DNA of 64,000 nt, taken from assembly GCA_019459525.1 (NCBI GenBank), contig JAIBEY010000054.1:1-64000 (forward strand), given 5' to 3'. This document shows, one piece after another, positions 17,497 to 25,277 of this stretch. The position numbers were made by a program, and so were the translations under genes. The notes beneath the pieces were generated by a model. That model made no database searches, was not told where the DNA came from, and worked only from the letters and a program-made list of their open reading frames with translations. Every line of letters starts with the position of its first letter. The first letter of the stretch is position 1. The DNA comes from Prolixibacteraceae bacterium. GTDB taxonomy: Bacteria > Bacteroidota > Bacteroidia > Bacteroidales > Prolixibacteraceae.

Positions 17497-19041
17497 TTAA
17501 AATGGTGGAAGTCCGTGCTTTTTAGCCGGAGCCGGCACATCTTTATGCATTGAAATCTGAAGGGCATGCAACAGGATTTTACGTGTTTCCTGTGGTTCAA
17601 TTACTTCGTCGATGTAACCTTTTGATGCAGCTACATAAGGATTGGCAAATTTATCTTTGTATTCCTGAATTTTTTGCTGACGCATCGCTTCCGGATCGGC
17701 TGCTTCTGCAATTTCCTTGCGGAATACAATATTGGCAGCGCCTTCAGGTCCCATAACAGCGATTTCGGCAGTTGGCCATGCAAACACGAAGTCGGCACGC
17801 AAATGGCGCGAATTCATGGCAATGTAACCACCGCCGTATGCTTTCCGGATGATCACTGTAATTTTTGGCACAGTGGCTTCTGAATAAGAATACAGGATTT
17901 TTGCTCCGTGACGGATAACTCCGGCATGTTCCTGATCAACTCCCGGAAGGTATCCAGGCATATCTTCAAGCGTGATAATCGGAATATTGAAGGCGTTGCA
18001 ATAACGGATAAAACGGGCAGCTTTATCGGAGCTGTCGCAATCGAGCACACCAGCCAGAACCAACGGCTGATTGGCAACAAAGCCCACCGTTTCTCCATTC
18101 ATACGACCAAAACCAATGACAATGTTGGCAGCAAAAAGTTCCATAATTTCGAAGAACTCAGAACCATCAGTAATCGATTTAATGATGTCGCGAATGTCGT
18201 ATGGCATACGGGCATCAACCGGTACAATATTTTCGATTTTCAGTTTGGTTTTTGGTTCCTGCGGAGGGAAAGCTTTTGCCCGAACGGTGTTGTTCCATGG
18301 AATATAAGTGATCAGCGTTTTGATCTGCTCGAAACATTCTTTTTCACTCAAAGCAAAGAAATGGGCATTCCCGGTAATTTCAGCGTGAACACGCGCCCCA
18401 CCAAGTGCTTCCATCGAAATATCTTCGCCCAATACACTCTTGATAACAGCAGGACCAGTAATGAACATTTTCGAGATATTTTCAACCACGAAAACGAAGT
18501 CAGTCAGGGCTGGAGAATAAACAGCGCCACCGGCACAAGGGCCAAGAATAACCGAAATCTGTGGGATTACACCTGAAGAAAGCGTGTTACGGAAGAAAAT
18601 CTCGCCATAACCAGCCAGCGAATTCACACCTTCCTGAATACGGGCGCCACCTGAGTCATTAATACCAATCAACGGGACACGCATTTTCAGCGCATGATCC
18701 ATAATTTTGGTGATTTTACGGGCGTGCATTAATCCTAAAGATCCTCCTTCAACAGTAAAATCCTGAGCATAAATACAAATTGGTGAACCATAAATAGTTC
18801 CGGTTCCGATCACAACCCCGTCTCCGGCCAAAACTTTGTTGCCCATGTTGAAGTCCGTCCCAACATGCTCAACGAACATATCGTATTCATGAAATGAGCC
18901 CTCATCAACAATAGCGAGAATACGTTGACGCGCAGTTAATTTGCCTTGAGCCACTTGCTTCTCAATAGCTTTATCTCCTCCACCCAGACGAACCTCATCC
19001 TTACGTTTCCGAAGGTCTAAAATGCTTCTTTTCAGTGACAT
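17497..19041 (-). CDS. Acyl-CoA carboxylase carboxyltransferase subunit (propionyl/methylmalonyl-CoA type)
   Basis: This 514-residue protein is a biotin-dependent carboxyltransferase of the PccB/MmdA family. The N-terminal crotonase-like domain contains GGSLGLMHARKITKIMDHAL and INDSGGARIQEGVNSLAGYG, and the C-terminal domain contains the acyl-CoA and biotin oxyanion loops (FARFIR-like KAARFIRYCN, ITLEDMPGYLPGVDQEHAGV, KAYGGGYIAMNSRHL). The length and motifs fit propionyl-CoA carboxylase beta or methylmalonyl-CoA decarboxylase alpha; sequence alone does not separate these. The operon has the biotin carrier but no biotin carboxylase and no OadG/beta membrane subunit in this window. A 16-bp palindrome and a -7 box lie upstream. 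Confidence 0.92.
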   Translation of the reverse strand: MSLKRSILDLRKRKDEVRLGGGDKAIEKQVAQGKLTARQRILAIVDEGSFHEYDMFVEHVGTDFNMGNKVLAGDGVVIGTGTIYGSPICIYAQDFTVEGGSLGLMHARKITKIMDHALKMRVPLIGINDSGGARIQEGVNSLAGYGEIFFRNTLSSGVIPQISVILGPCAGGAVYSPALTDFVFVVENISKMFITGPAVIKSVLGEDISMEALGGARVHAEITGNAHFFALSEKECFEQIKTLITYIPWNNTVRAKAFPPQEPKTKLKIENIVPVDARMPYDIRDIIKSITDGSEFFEIMELFAANIVIGFGRMNGETVGFVANQPLVLAGVLDCDSSDKAARFIRYCNAFNIPIITLEDMPGYLPGVDQEHAGVIRHGAKILYSYSEATVPKITVIIRKAYGGGYIAMNSRHLRADFVFAWPTAEIAVMGPEGAANIVFRKEIAEAADPEAMRQQKIQEYKDKFANPYVAASKGYIDEVIEPQETRKILLHALQISMHKDVPAPAKKHGLPPF

Positions 19042-19115
19042 AGAATTTGTTTTTGATTAAAAAAAACTAAAAATTGATTTTGGTATGCATTCCGATAAAT
19101 GCCCATACACGCTGG

Positions 19116-19123
19116 CAAAATTA
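19116..19123 (-). promoter_or_regulatory. -7 box for carboxyltransferase-biotin carrier operon
   Basis: The minus strand reads TAATTTTG, a match to TAnnTTTG, about 75 bases before the ATG at 19041. There is no clear -33 element; instead the palindrome at 19144-19159 covers that region, consistent with an activator- or repressor-controlled promoter. Confidence 0.4.
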
Positions 19124-19143
19124 TTAAATTTTTATTGCCCGAT

Positions 19144-19159
19144 ATGTTTTATAAAACAT
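19144..19159. promoter_or_regulatory. 16-bp perfect palindrome, candidate operator
   Basis: ATGTTTTATAAAACAT is fully self-complementary. Its centre is about 42 bases upstream of the start site predicted from the -7 box at 19116-19123, the classical position for a dimeric activator contacting RNA polymerase. A second TTATAAAA half-site follows directly (19163-19170). The regulator is unknown. Confidence 0.4.
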
Positions 19160-19234
19160 TTGTTATAAAATAGGCTCTTTTGTTTGTGTATTTGTTTTTG
19201 AATTATTTTATTAAAAGGTTGAAATTTTAAACGG

Positions 19235-20311
19235 CTATTTTGCCGCCCTTCGGTAAAGGTAAAAAGCGAGTCCTCCATACAACACATTCGGAATCCACAT
19301 GGCCAGTGATGGTGCTAATAATCCGCTGGTTGCAAAAACGGTTGTAACCTGCATAAAAAGGATATACGAAAAGCTAAGCAGCAGCCCCAGTCCCAAATGA
19401 AACCCAATTCCTCCTTTTATTTTCTTGGATGCGAGCGATACTCCGATAATGGTAAGAATAAAAGCTGAAAACGGTCCTGAGCGCCGTTTATGTTTTTCAA
19501 TTTCGTAATTAATCGTGTTTACTCCGCGAAGTTTTAAATTAGCAATGGCATCGTTTAACGCAGGCAGCGCCATGGTTTCAACAATATTGGCAACAACCTG
19601 GTAGTCGCCCGGAACCATATTAAGTACCGTATCAATTTCGGTTCCACGTGTTATTTTTTCGGTATATCCGTCAATAGTCCTGATGGAATACTCATGAATG
19701 GTCCACTTCTTTTTTTCCCTGTCCCACTTAATATAGTCTGACGATAATTTGGAAACCAATTTCCGCTCTTCAAATTTTTCGATAGTAAATTTATAACCCA
19801 CATCCGTCGAGGCATTATACGAATCGATGTAAACAAACACACCCGGTTCAATTTGCCGGTGGATGTTGCGTTCGGCGCCCACTTTCCGGGTTCCTATATA
19901 CATATTGGTAAATTCAACTCTTTTTTTATTGGCCGGAGGAATCACATAATTACCAAGCAGATACGAGAACAACACAATAACAGATGCACCAACAATATAA
20001 GGTCGCATCAGCCGGTTATACGAAACACCTGAACTTAAAATAGCAATGATTTCGGTGTTATAAGCGAGTTTTGAAGTAAAATAGATAACAGCAATGAAGG
20101 TAAAAAGACCGCTGAAGAGATTAGCAAAATAGGGTATAAAATTGATGTAATAGTCAAAGATGATCGTTTTTACCGACACATCTTTCGACATAAAATCATC
20201 TACTTTTTCAGAGATATCGAAGACAATTGAAATGCTAATGATTAGTGCAATAGCATAAAAAAAAGTGCCCAAAAATTTTTTGATGATGTAAAAATCAATT
20301 TTATGCAGCAT
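19235..20311 (-). CDS. LptF/LptG family LPS-export permease
   Basis: This 358-residue membrane protein belongs to the YjgP/YjgQ family, the transmembrane subunits of the LptB2FG ABC transporter that extracts lipopolysaccharide from the inner membrane. It shows the family layout: two N-terminal helices (GTFFYAIALIISISIVFDIS; NLFSGLFTFIAVIYFTSKLA), a helix pair with the characteristic ILSSGVSYNRLMRPY coupling region, a periplasmic beta-jellyroll domain (about residues 130-265), and C-terminal helices (FSAFILTIIGVSLASKK onwards). It begins 13 bases after the tgt stop and is cotranscribed with it. I cannot decide between LptF and LptG from one copy. Confidence 0.9.
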   Translation of the reverse strand: MLHKIDFYIIKKFLGTFFYAIALIISISIVFDISEKVDDFMSKDVSVKTIIFDYYINFIPYFANLFSGLFTFIAVIYFTSKLAYNTEIIAILSSGVSYNRLMRPYIVGASVIVLFSYLLGNYVIPPANKKRVEFTNMYIGTRKVGAERNIHRQIEPGVFVYIDSYNASTDVGYKFTIEKFEERKLVSKLSSDYIKWDREKKKWTIHEYSIRTIDGYTEKITRGTEIDTVLNMVPGDYQVVANIVETMALPALNDAIANLKLRGVNTINYEIEKHKRRSGPFSAFILTIIGVSLASKKIKGGIGFHLGLGLLLSFSYILFMQVTTVFATSGLLAPSLAMWIPNVLYGGLAFYLYRRAAK

Positions 20312-20324
20312 AAATCAGCGTATT

Positions 20325-21455
20325 TTATAATCGTACCGAAACCTGTTGTACCATTTCTTCTTTCCAGGCCTTGAAAGTATTATCCAGAATGTGTTTCCGG
20401 GCCTCTTTTACCAGCCAAAGATAAAATGCAAGGTTGTGCTGGCTGGCAATCTGGGCCCCAAGCATTTCACCGGCAATAATCAGATGACGAAGAAAAGCCC
20501 GGCTGTACTGATGATCAACAAACGAAGTTCCATCCGGATCGACAGGTGAAAAATCATCAGCCCACTTTTTATTCCGCATGTTCATAATGCCTTTTTGCGT
20601 AAACAGCATTCCGTTACGGCCGTTACGGGTAGGCATCACACAGTCAAACATATCAATTCCCCGATCAATTCCTTCCAAAATATTAACCGGTGTTCCAACT
20701 CCCATTAAATAACGCGGTTTATTTTCCGGAAGTATTTCATTCACCACTTCAATCATGGCATACATATCTTTCTCCGGTTCACCCACCGAAAGGCCACCAA
20801 TGGCATAACCATCGCTCTCGTACTGAAGTACGTTTTGTGCTGCTTTCGCCCTCAAATCAGGATAAACAGCACCCTGAACTATCGGGAAAAGCGATTGCGA
20901 ATAACCGTACTTGGGCGAAGTTTTTGCAAATTGGTTCCAACAACGGTCGAGCCATCGCTGTGTCATTTCCATCGACTTACGGGCGTATTCATACTCGGCA
21001 TCGCCGGGTGTACATTCATCAAAAGCCATCATGATATCGGCGCCAATGGTTCGTTGGGTATCGATCACATTTTCAGGTGTAAATAAATGCGCCGAGCCAT
21101 CAATATGCGATTGAAACTTAGCTCCTTCCTCGCTTAACTTCCGGATATCGCCCAATGAAAAAACCTGATAGCCACCGCTATCCGTTAATATAGGACCATT
21201 CCATCCATTAAATTTATGTAGCCCACCTGCTTGTTCTATAATTTGTAAACCAGGTCGCAGATACAAATGATACGTGTTCCCCAGAATAATCTGGGCACCG
21301 ATATCTTCCTTCAAGTCCCTTTTGTGTATCCCCTTAACCGAACCGGCTGTTCCAACAGGCATAAAAATGGGTGTTTCAATCGGACCATGATCGGTTTCAA
21401 TAAAACCTCCCCTTGCCTTACTTCCTTCAGCCGTATGTTTTAGTTCAAAATGCAT
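20325..21455 (-). CDS. tgt: tRNA-guanine(34) transglycosylase
   Basis: Tgt exchanges guanine 34 for preQ1 in GUN-anticodon tRNAs on the way to queuosine. The ATG at 21455 gives 376 residues, the normal length; the open frame upstream to 21605 would lie above the likely -7 box at 21477-21484. Catalytic and substrate motifs are present: ILTDSGGYQVFSLG (first Asp), MMAFDECTPGD, and FDCVMPTRNGRNGMLF (second catalytic Asp region). The C-terminal zinc site is altered: where E. coli has Cys-Asp-Cys-Tyr-Thr-Cys, this protein has Gly-Thr-Ser-Phe-Val-Asp, while the later His (SQHNLAFYLWL) is kept. From memory this is shared by other Bacteroidota Tgt enzymes. lptF follows 13 bases downstream. Confidence 0.95.
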   Translation of the reverse strand: MHFELKHTAEGSKARGGFIETDHGPIETPIFMPVGTAGSVKGIHKRDLKEDIGAQIILGNTYHLYLRPGLQIIEQAGGLHKFNGWNGPILTDSGGYQVFSLGDIRKLSEEGAKFQSHIDGSAHLFTPENVIDTQRTIGADIMMAFDECTPGDAEYEYARKSMEMTQRWLDRCWNQFAKTSPKYGYSQSLFPIVQGAVYPDLRAKAAQNVLQYESDGYAIGGLSVGEPEKDMYAMIEVVNEILPENKPRYLMGVGTPVNILEGIDRGIDMFDCVMPTRNGRNGMLFTQKGIMNMRNKKWADDFSPVDPDGTSFVDHQYSRAFLRHLIIAGEMLGAQIASQHNLAFYLWLVKEARKHILDNTFKAWKEEMVQQVSVRL

Positions 21456-21476
21456 TAACTGTTTTTTTTGAGTGCC

Positions 21477-21484
21477 CAAAGATA
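21477..21484 (-). promoter_or_regulatory. -7 box for tgt-lptF
   Basis: The minus strand reads TATCTTTG, matching TAnnTTTG, with transcription expected near 21470 and a leader of about 15 bases to the tgt ATG. No -33 element is evident. Confidence 0.4.
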
Positions 21485-21572
21485 GGTATAAAAGTGGAAC
21501 GAGCAGAAACATGAAGAATTCACAACTGTTAAATCTAATTAAAAATTGAGCCGATAAAACCATCAGGTTTAT

Positions 21573-21580
21573 TAATTTTG
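21573..21580 (+). promoter_or_regulatory. -7 box for glycosyltransferase operon
   Basis: TAATTTTG matches TAnnTTTG. A TTG at 21546-21548 is 24 bases upstream, a little far for a -33 element. The expected start near 21587 makes the TTG at 21592 an unlikely start codon for the next gene. Confidence 0.35.
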
Positions 21581-21627
21581 CCGCGTAAAATTTGAGATCC
21601 ATCATTCATAAATTAAGCTCAAGCGAA

Positions 21628-22764
21628 GTGAAGATTATTAACTTTCAAACCCTATCCGTCATTGACATTGCATTGCTGTCAACCATATTACTGGCATTCA
21701 TTATTCAGCTTTATTATTTGTTGGGTTACTATTTAAAATTGAGCCGCAAAAAAAACACTTCTGCCAATCCAAATCCCAATCAGGTAACTATCATTCTTCC
21801 GGTGAGGAACGAAGAAGAACGCATTCGCGAAATCATTACCAAATTTGAAGAACAGCAGTTTACCGATTTTCAATTACTCGTCATCAACGAATATTCCGAA
21901 GACAATACTTATCAAATCCTGAATGTGCTTGCCGAAACCAATCCGCGGCTTAAAGTAACCAGCCTGAGCCAGGAAACCCGATACTCGGGCAAGCAGGCAA
22001 TGAATATTGGTTTGAAAGGCGCCTCATCACCCTGGGTGGTGGTTTTAACACCTTTTTCGGGTACAATCAACCCCGAATGGCTGGCTAAACTGAACAGCAT
22101 AATTACTCCCGAAACCGAGGCCGTTATTGCCTACACCAACGTGGAGCGTACAAAAGGATTTCGCAACCTGATTTGCCGGATAGAACGATTCCATCAGTTC
22201 GTGATTAGCGGCGCCTGGACCTTGGCCGGTAAACCTTTTGTTTTCAACGAAAACAATATCCTCTTCCAAAAATCGATGTATTTTGACACCCTTGGATTCA
22301 GGCATAAGCTAAACCATAATTTTGCCAACCTCGAATTAATTTTCAACGAAAACTTCAAAAAAGGAAAAGTTAAAATTACCACCGACCCAACAATGGCCGT
22401 GCGCGAACGTATTGAAGACGACCGTGGCGACCACATCCGCTTACTGAAAAAAAGCGTTCAAATCAGGCAAAGCCTGTCGTGGTCAAAAAAGCTTGGTTTA
22501 TTTACCGACGACCTTACTCGACTGCTTTTGCCCATACTTTCAGCCATCGTAATTTTTATTCATCCGGAGTACTGGATAACCTTTGCAGCCCTTCCATTTA
22601 TCCACCTGACAGTTCTCCTAATTATTGTTAAAATACTGCTAAATCGTTTGAATGAAAGGAAAATATTTTTATCTTCGTTTGCATTCTTTTTAATCAAACC
22701 AATCATTAACTGGTGGTTTATATGGTCGATGTACCTTATCCACCGCAGAAGCAGATGGAACTAA
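21628..22764 (+). CDS. Membrane-associated family 2 glycosyltransferase
   Basis: The protein has an N-terminal transmembrane helix (IDIALLSTILLAFIIQLYYLLG, about residues 8-30), a cytoplasmic GT-A domain beginning with VTIILPVRNEEERIREII and LLVINEYSEDNT (the nucleotide-binding acidic motif), and two or more C-terminal membrane helices (LLLPILSAIVIFIHPEYWIT, then the segment to residue about 350). The acceptor and sugar are unknown; this layout is common in glycolipid or polysaccharide synthesis at the inner membrane. The frame has no early ATG: it opens at TTG 21592, and I prefer GTG 21628 because the TTG is within a few bases of the predicted transcription start. It overlaps the following sigma gene. 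Confidence 0.82.
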   Translation: MKIINFQTLSVIDIALLSTILLAFIIQLYYLLGYYLKLSRKKNTSANPNPNQVTIILPVRNEEERIREIITKFEEQQFTDFQLLVINEYSEDNTYQILNVLAETNPRLKVTSLSQETRYSGKQAMNIGLKGASSPWVVVLTPFSGTINPEWLAKLNSIITPETEAVIAYTNVERTKGFRNLICRIERFHQFVISGAWTLAGKPFVFNENNILFQKSMYFDTLGFRHKLNHNFANLELIFNENFKKGKVKITTDPTMAVRERIEDDRGDHIRLLKKSVQIRQSLSWSKKLGLFTDDLTRLLLPILSAIVIFIHPEYWITFAALPFIHLTVLLIIVKILLNRLNERKIFLSSFAFFLIKPIINWWFIWSMYLIHRRSRWN

Positions 22765-23366
22765 ATCCTCAATTATCAGATAAAGCACAGTACGATTTTT
22801 TACTTGTTGAAGCGGCTCTTACCGGTGAGGAGAAAGCCTTTGCCAAACTCATGAGCAGATACAAGGATGCCATCTATTTTATGCTTCTGAAAATGGTCAA
22901 TAACAAAAACGATGCAGAAGACCTCACGCTCGAAGCCTTTGGTAAAGCCTTTAAAAACTTGCACCAGTATTCGCCCAACTTTGCTTTCAGCACCTGGTTA
23001 TTTAAAATAGCCACCAACAATTGCATCGATTTTCTGAGAAAACGTCGCGGAGTTTATGTCTCGATTGAAACCAACCAGGAGAACGGCGACAACGACCAGC
23101 CCATTAAATTACGTTCAACCGAACCCAACCCGGAAGAAAAACTGATTCGTATTCAGAAAGCTATTTTGATGCGAAGAATTGTCCACCGCCTAAAACCCCG
23201 ATACCGCATCCTGGTGGAACTTCGTTATTTTCGCGAGTTCTCGTACGAAGAAATTGCAAAAGAACTAAATTTGCCGCTCGGCACGGTAAAAGCGCAACTT
23301 TTCAGGGCCCGCGAAATGCTCTTCAAAATGATCGAATCAACCGAAATTGACGAGCACGAAGAATAG
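22755..23366 (+). CDS. RNA polymerase ECF sigma factor (RpoE-like)
   Basis: Region 2 (FAKLMSRYKDAIYFMLLKMV, DAEDLTLEAFGKAFKNLHQY) and region 4 (RILVELRYFREFSYEEIAKE, LNLPLGTVKAQLFRAREMLF) define a sigma-70 family ECF factor of about 203 residues. I prefer the ATG at 22755, which overlaps the glycosyltransferase end by 10 bases; GTG 22713 and ATG 22722 are alternatives with longer overlaps. No anti-sigma gene is adjacent, in contrast to the FecI-type factors further right. rsmG follows after 16 bases, so it sits in a housekeeping operon. Confidence 0.88.
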   Translation: MELNPQLSDKAQYDFLLVEAALTGEEKAFAKLMSRYKDAIYFMLLKMVNNKNDAEDLTLEAFGKAFKNLHQYSPNFAFSTWLFKIATNNCIDFLRKRRGVYVSIETNQENGDNDQPIKLRSTEPNPEEKLIRIQKAILMRRIVHRLKPRYRILVELRYFREFSYEEIAKELNLPLGTVKAQLFRAREMLFKMIESTEIDEHEE

Positions 23367-23382
23367 TTCAACCCACAACGAA

Positions 23383-24015
23383 ATGATGGAAATCCTTACA
23401 AAATATTTTACTGATCTCACCGACCAGCAAACAAATCAATTGGGGCGACTGGGATCACTCTACGAAGAATGGAATACCAAAATCAACGTTATTTCCAGAA
23501 AAGATATTGAACAGCTTTACGAACGGCATGTGTTGCATTCGCTTGCCATCGCCAAAGTTATTCGGTTCAAACCCGGAACAACAGTATTAGACGTGGGTAC
23601 CGGCGGCGGATTTCCAGGTATTCCGCTCGCCATCCTGTTTCCTGAAACTTCGTTCATGCTCATTGACTCGATTGGGAAAAAGATAAAGGTAGTGAGCGAA
23701 GTTGCTGCCGCCCTAAACCTCAGCAACGTGCAGGCCGAACACATCCGGGTTGAAGACGTTAAGCAAAAATTCGATTTTGTTGTTAGCCGTGCTGTCACAG
23801 CCTTTCCACGTTTTGTTGATATGGTAAAAACGAAGGTTTCGGCCCGGAATAACAACGATTTACCCAACGGAATACTGTATTTAAAAGGTGGCGATTTCGC
23901 TGAAGAAATAATTCCATTCGGACAGCAAGCGAAGGTTTATGATCTTCAAAGTTTTTTTCAGGAAGAATTTTTTGAAACCAAAAGGTTGATTCATTTGATT
24001 TTGAAAAATAAATAA
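23383..24015 (+). CDS. rsmG: 16S rRNA (guanine(527)-N7)-methyltransferase
   Basis: RsmG (GidB) methylates N7 of G527 in 16S rRNA using S-adenosylmethionine. The Rossmann fold motif I is clear (VLDVGTGGGFPGIPLAILFP), followed by LIDSIGKKIKVV and the late motif DFVVSRAVTAFPRF. At 210 residues it has the usual length. The ATG at 23383 or 23386 (MMEILTKYF) is the natural start; the frame extends to a TTG at 23347 inside the sigma gene. rpmH follows with its own promoter. Confidence 0.95.
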   Translation: MMEILTKYFTDLTDQQTNQLGRLGSLYEEWNTKINVISRKDIEQLYERHVLHSLAIAKVIRFKPGTTVLDVGTGGGFPGIPLAILFPETSFMLIDSIGKKIKVVSEVAAALNLSNVQAEHIRVEDVKQKFDFVVSRAVTAFPRFVDMVKTKVSARNNNDLPNGILYLKGGDFAEEIIPFGQQAKVYDLQSFFQEEFFETKRLIHLILKNK

Positions 24016-24033
24016 CAATAAAGCCAGGTTTGG

Positions 24034-24064
24034 TTTGGAGGATATTAAAAAAGAACTATTTTTG
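24034..24064 (+). promoter_or_regulatory. Promoter for rpmH
   Basis: TTTG at 24034-24037 is followed after exactly 19 bases by TATTTTTG at 24057-24064, a full match to the Bacteroidota housekeeping promoter. The start is expected near 24071, about 40 bases before the rpmH ATG. Confidence 0.7.
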
Positions 24065-24110
24065 CAGTCCGAAATAAAAACGAAAATACAAATAAAAAAA
24101 ATATTGACCG

Positions 24111-24269
24111 ATGAAAAGGACATTTCAGCCATCTAACAGAAAAAGAAAAAACAAACACGGTTTCAGAGAAAGAATGTCGTCAGTTAGCGGACGCAAAGTA
24201 CTGAAAGCCCGTCGTGCAAAAGGAAGAAAAAAATTGACAGTTTCTGACGAACCAAGTCACAAAAGATAG
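24111..24269 (+). CDS. rpmH: 50S ribosomal protein L34
   Basis: This short gene encodes 52 residues starting [20 protein letters not shown] and continuing with [20 protein letters not shown], the near-universal L34 signature: a very basic peptide of the large ribosomal subunit. A consensus promoter lies at 24034-24064 and a perfect 11-bp terminator hairpin at 24302-24332. The C-terminal extension ([11 protein letters not shown]) is slightly longer than in many bacteria. Confidence 0.97.
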   Translation: MKRTFQPSNRKRKNKHGFRERMSSVSGRKVLKARRAKGRKKLTVSDEPSHKR

Positions 24270-24301
24270 TCGAAGACTTTCAGACTTCTAATCATATACA
24301 G

Positions 24302-24332
24302 AAGGTAAAGAATGAATTTTCTTTACCTTTTT
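24302..24332 (+). terminator. Intrinsic terminator after rpmH
   Basis: AAGGTAAAGAA (24302-24312) is perfectly complementary to TTCTTTACCTT (24319-24329), with a six-base loop and T-rich sequence directly after. It lies 33 bases past the rpmH stop. Confidence 0.8.
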
Positions 24333-24411
24333 GTGTTTATACCCCAATTGTCTTCGCCAGAAAGAAATCGGATATCCGGAGTTACAGGTAAACACACCTA
24401 CCAAATTTTAA

Positions 24412-24419
24412 ACTATTTT
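24412..24419 (+). promoter_or_regulatory. -7 box for PASTA-rluD-ddl operon
   Basis: TATTTTTG matches TAnnTTTG and lies 34 bases before the PASTA gene ATG. No TTG is present at the -33 spacing. Confidence 0.4.
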
Positions 24420-24452
24420 TGCGTTCACACACCGAACCATGAATTTTAAAGC

Positions 24453-25277
24453 ATGACCCTGAAAGAATTTTTGAAAAGTAAAACCTTTAAACGAAATGCC
24501 CTTGCTGCCATTGGGATTTTCATTTTCCTGATTGTGCTCAACATGTTTTTCCTCCGGATATACACCAATCACGGCGATTCGGTTGAAATACCTGAACTTA
24601 AAGGAAAAACAAGCGATGAAGTTGCCGCTATTCTTGACGACCTGGACCTTAGGTTTCAAATCGGGGATTCTGTTTATTCAAAAGAAACGGCTCCGGGAAC
24701 AGTTCTGGACCAATACCCCAAAGCGGGCATGAAAGTCAAGGAGAACCGTGTCATTTTTATCACCTTGTGTGCCCTCAGCCAGGAAATGATAGCCATGCCC
24801 CAGCTTACGGACATCTCCTATCGGCAAGCGATAAATCTGATAGAAAGCAACGGATTAATTGCCGGAAACATCGAATACCAGCCTTCTGAGTTCCCGAACC
24901 TGGTGCTCGAACAAAAAGTAGAAGGAAAAAGAATCAGGGTTGGCGAAAAGATTGCAAAAGGATCGGTGGTTGATTTAGTACTTGGAAGCGATAGTAATGG
25001 CGAGGCCAGCGAAGTTCCGACCCTGTTTGGACGCAATCTGGCAGAGGCCCGGCTAACCATCGGAGAAGCCTTTCTGAATGTTGGAACCATCAACTGGGAT
25101 GAATCAATCACTACCGAAGAACAGAAAAACAAAGCGCTGATCTGGAAACAAACTCCCGATCCGGCTGAAATATTTGAAGTAGCCCGCGGAACCGCAATTG
25201 ACATCTGGCTTACGCTCGATCCGACCAAACTTCAGGCTAAAACACAGGAAGAAGAACCTGAAAACTCATTTTTTTAA
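24453..25277 (+). CDS. PASTA domain membrane protein
   Basis: The 274-residue protein has a short cytoplasmic start, one transmembrane helix (LAAIGIFIFLIVLNMFF, about residues 17-33), and then three PASTA repeats outside the membrane (about residues 42-110, 112-180, 184-255), each with the pattern IPELKGKTSDEVAAILDDLD / YPKAGMKVKENRVIFIT. PASTA domains bind cell-wall fragments or act as structural modules in penicillin-binding proteins and kinases; here no catalytic domain is attached. Its stop codon directly touches the ATG of the pseudouridine synthase (TAA-ATG). A role in the cell wall is inferred from the domain and from nearby ddl. Confidence 0.9.
   Translation: MTLKEFLKSKTFKRNALAAIGIFIFLIVLNMFFLRIYTNHGDSVEIPELKGKTSDEVAAILDDLDLRFQIGDSVYSKETAPGTVLDQYPKAGMKVKENRVIFITLCALSQEMIAMPQLTDISYRQAINLIESNGLIAGNIEYQPSEFPNLVLEQKVEGKRIRVGEKIAKGSVVDLVLGSDSNGEASEVPTLFGRNLAEARLTIGEAFLNVGTINWDESITTEEQKNKALIWKQTPDPAEIFEVARGTAIDIWLTLDPTKLQAKTQEEEPENSFF

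Noticed and set aside
17908-18576. 222-codon plus-strand frame inside the carboxyltransferase gene
   Set aside because: It is an antisense shadow of a well-conserved enzyme and has no family pattern of its own.
21456-21605. Longer N-terminus for Tgt starting at 21605
   Set aside because: The added 50 residues are not part of the family and the region contains the likely -7 box for the gene.
24303-24452. Possible tRNA or small RNA between rpmH and the PASTA gene
   Set aside because: I find only the rpmH terminator and a -7 box; no cloverleaf or other RNA structure is visible.
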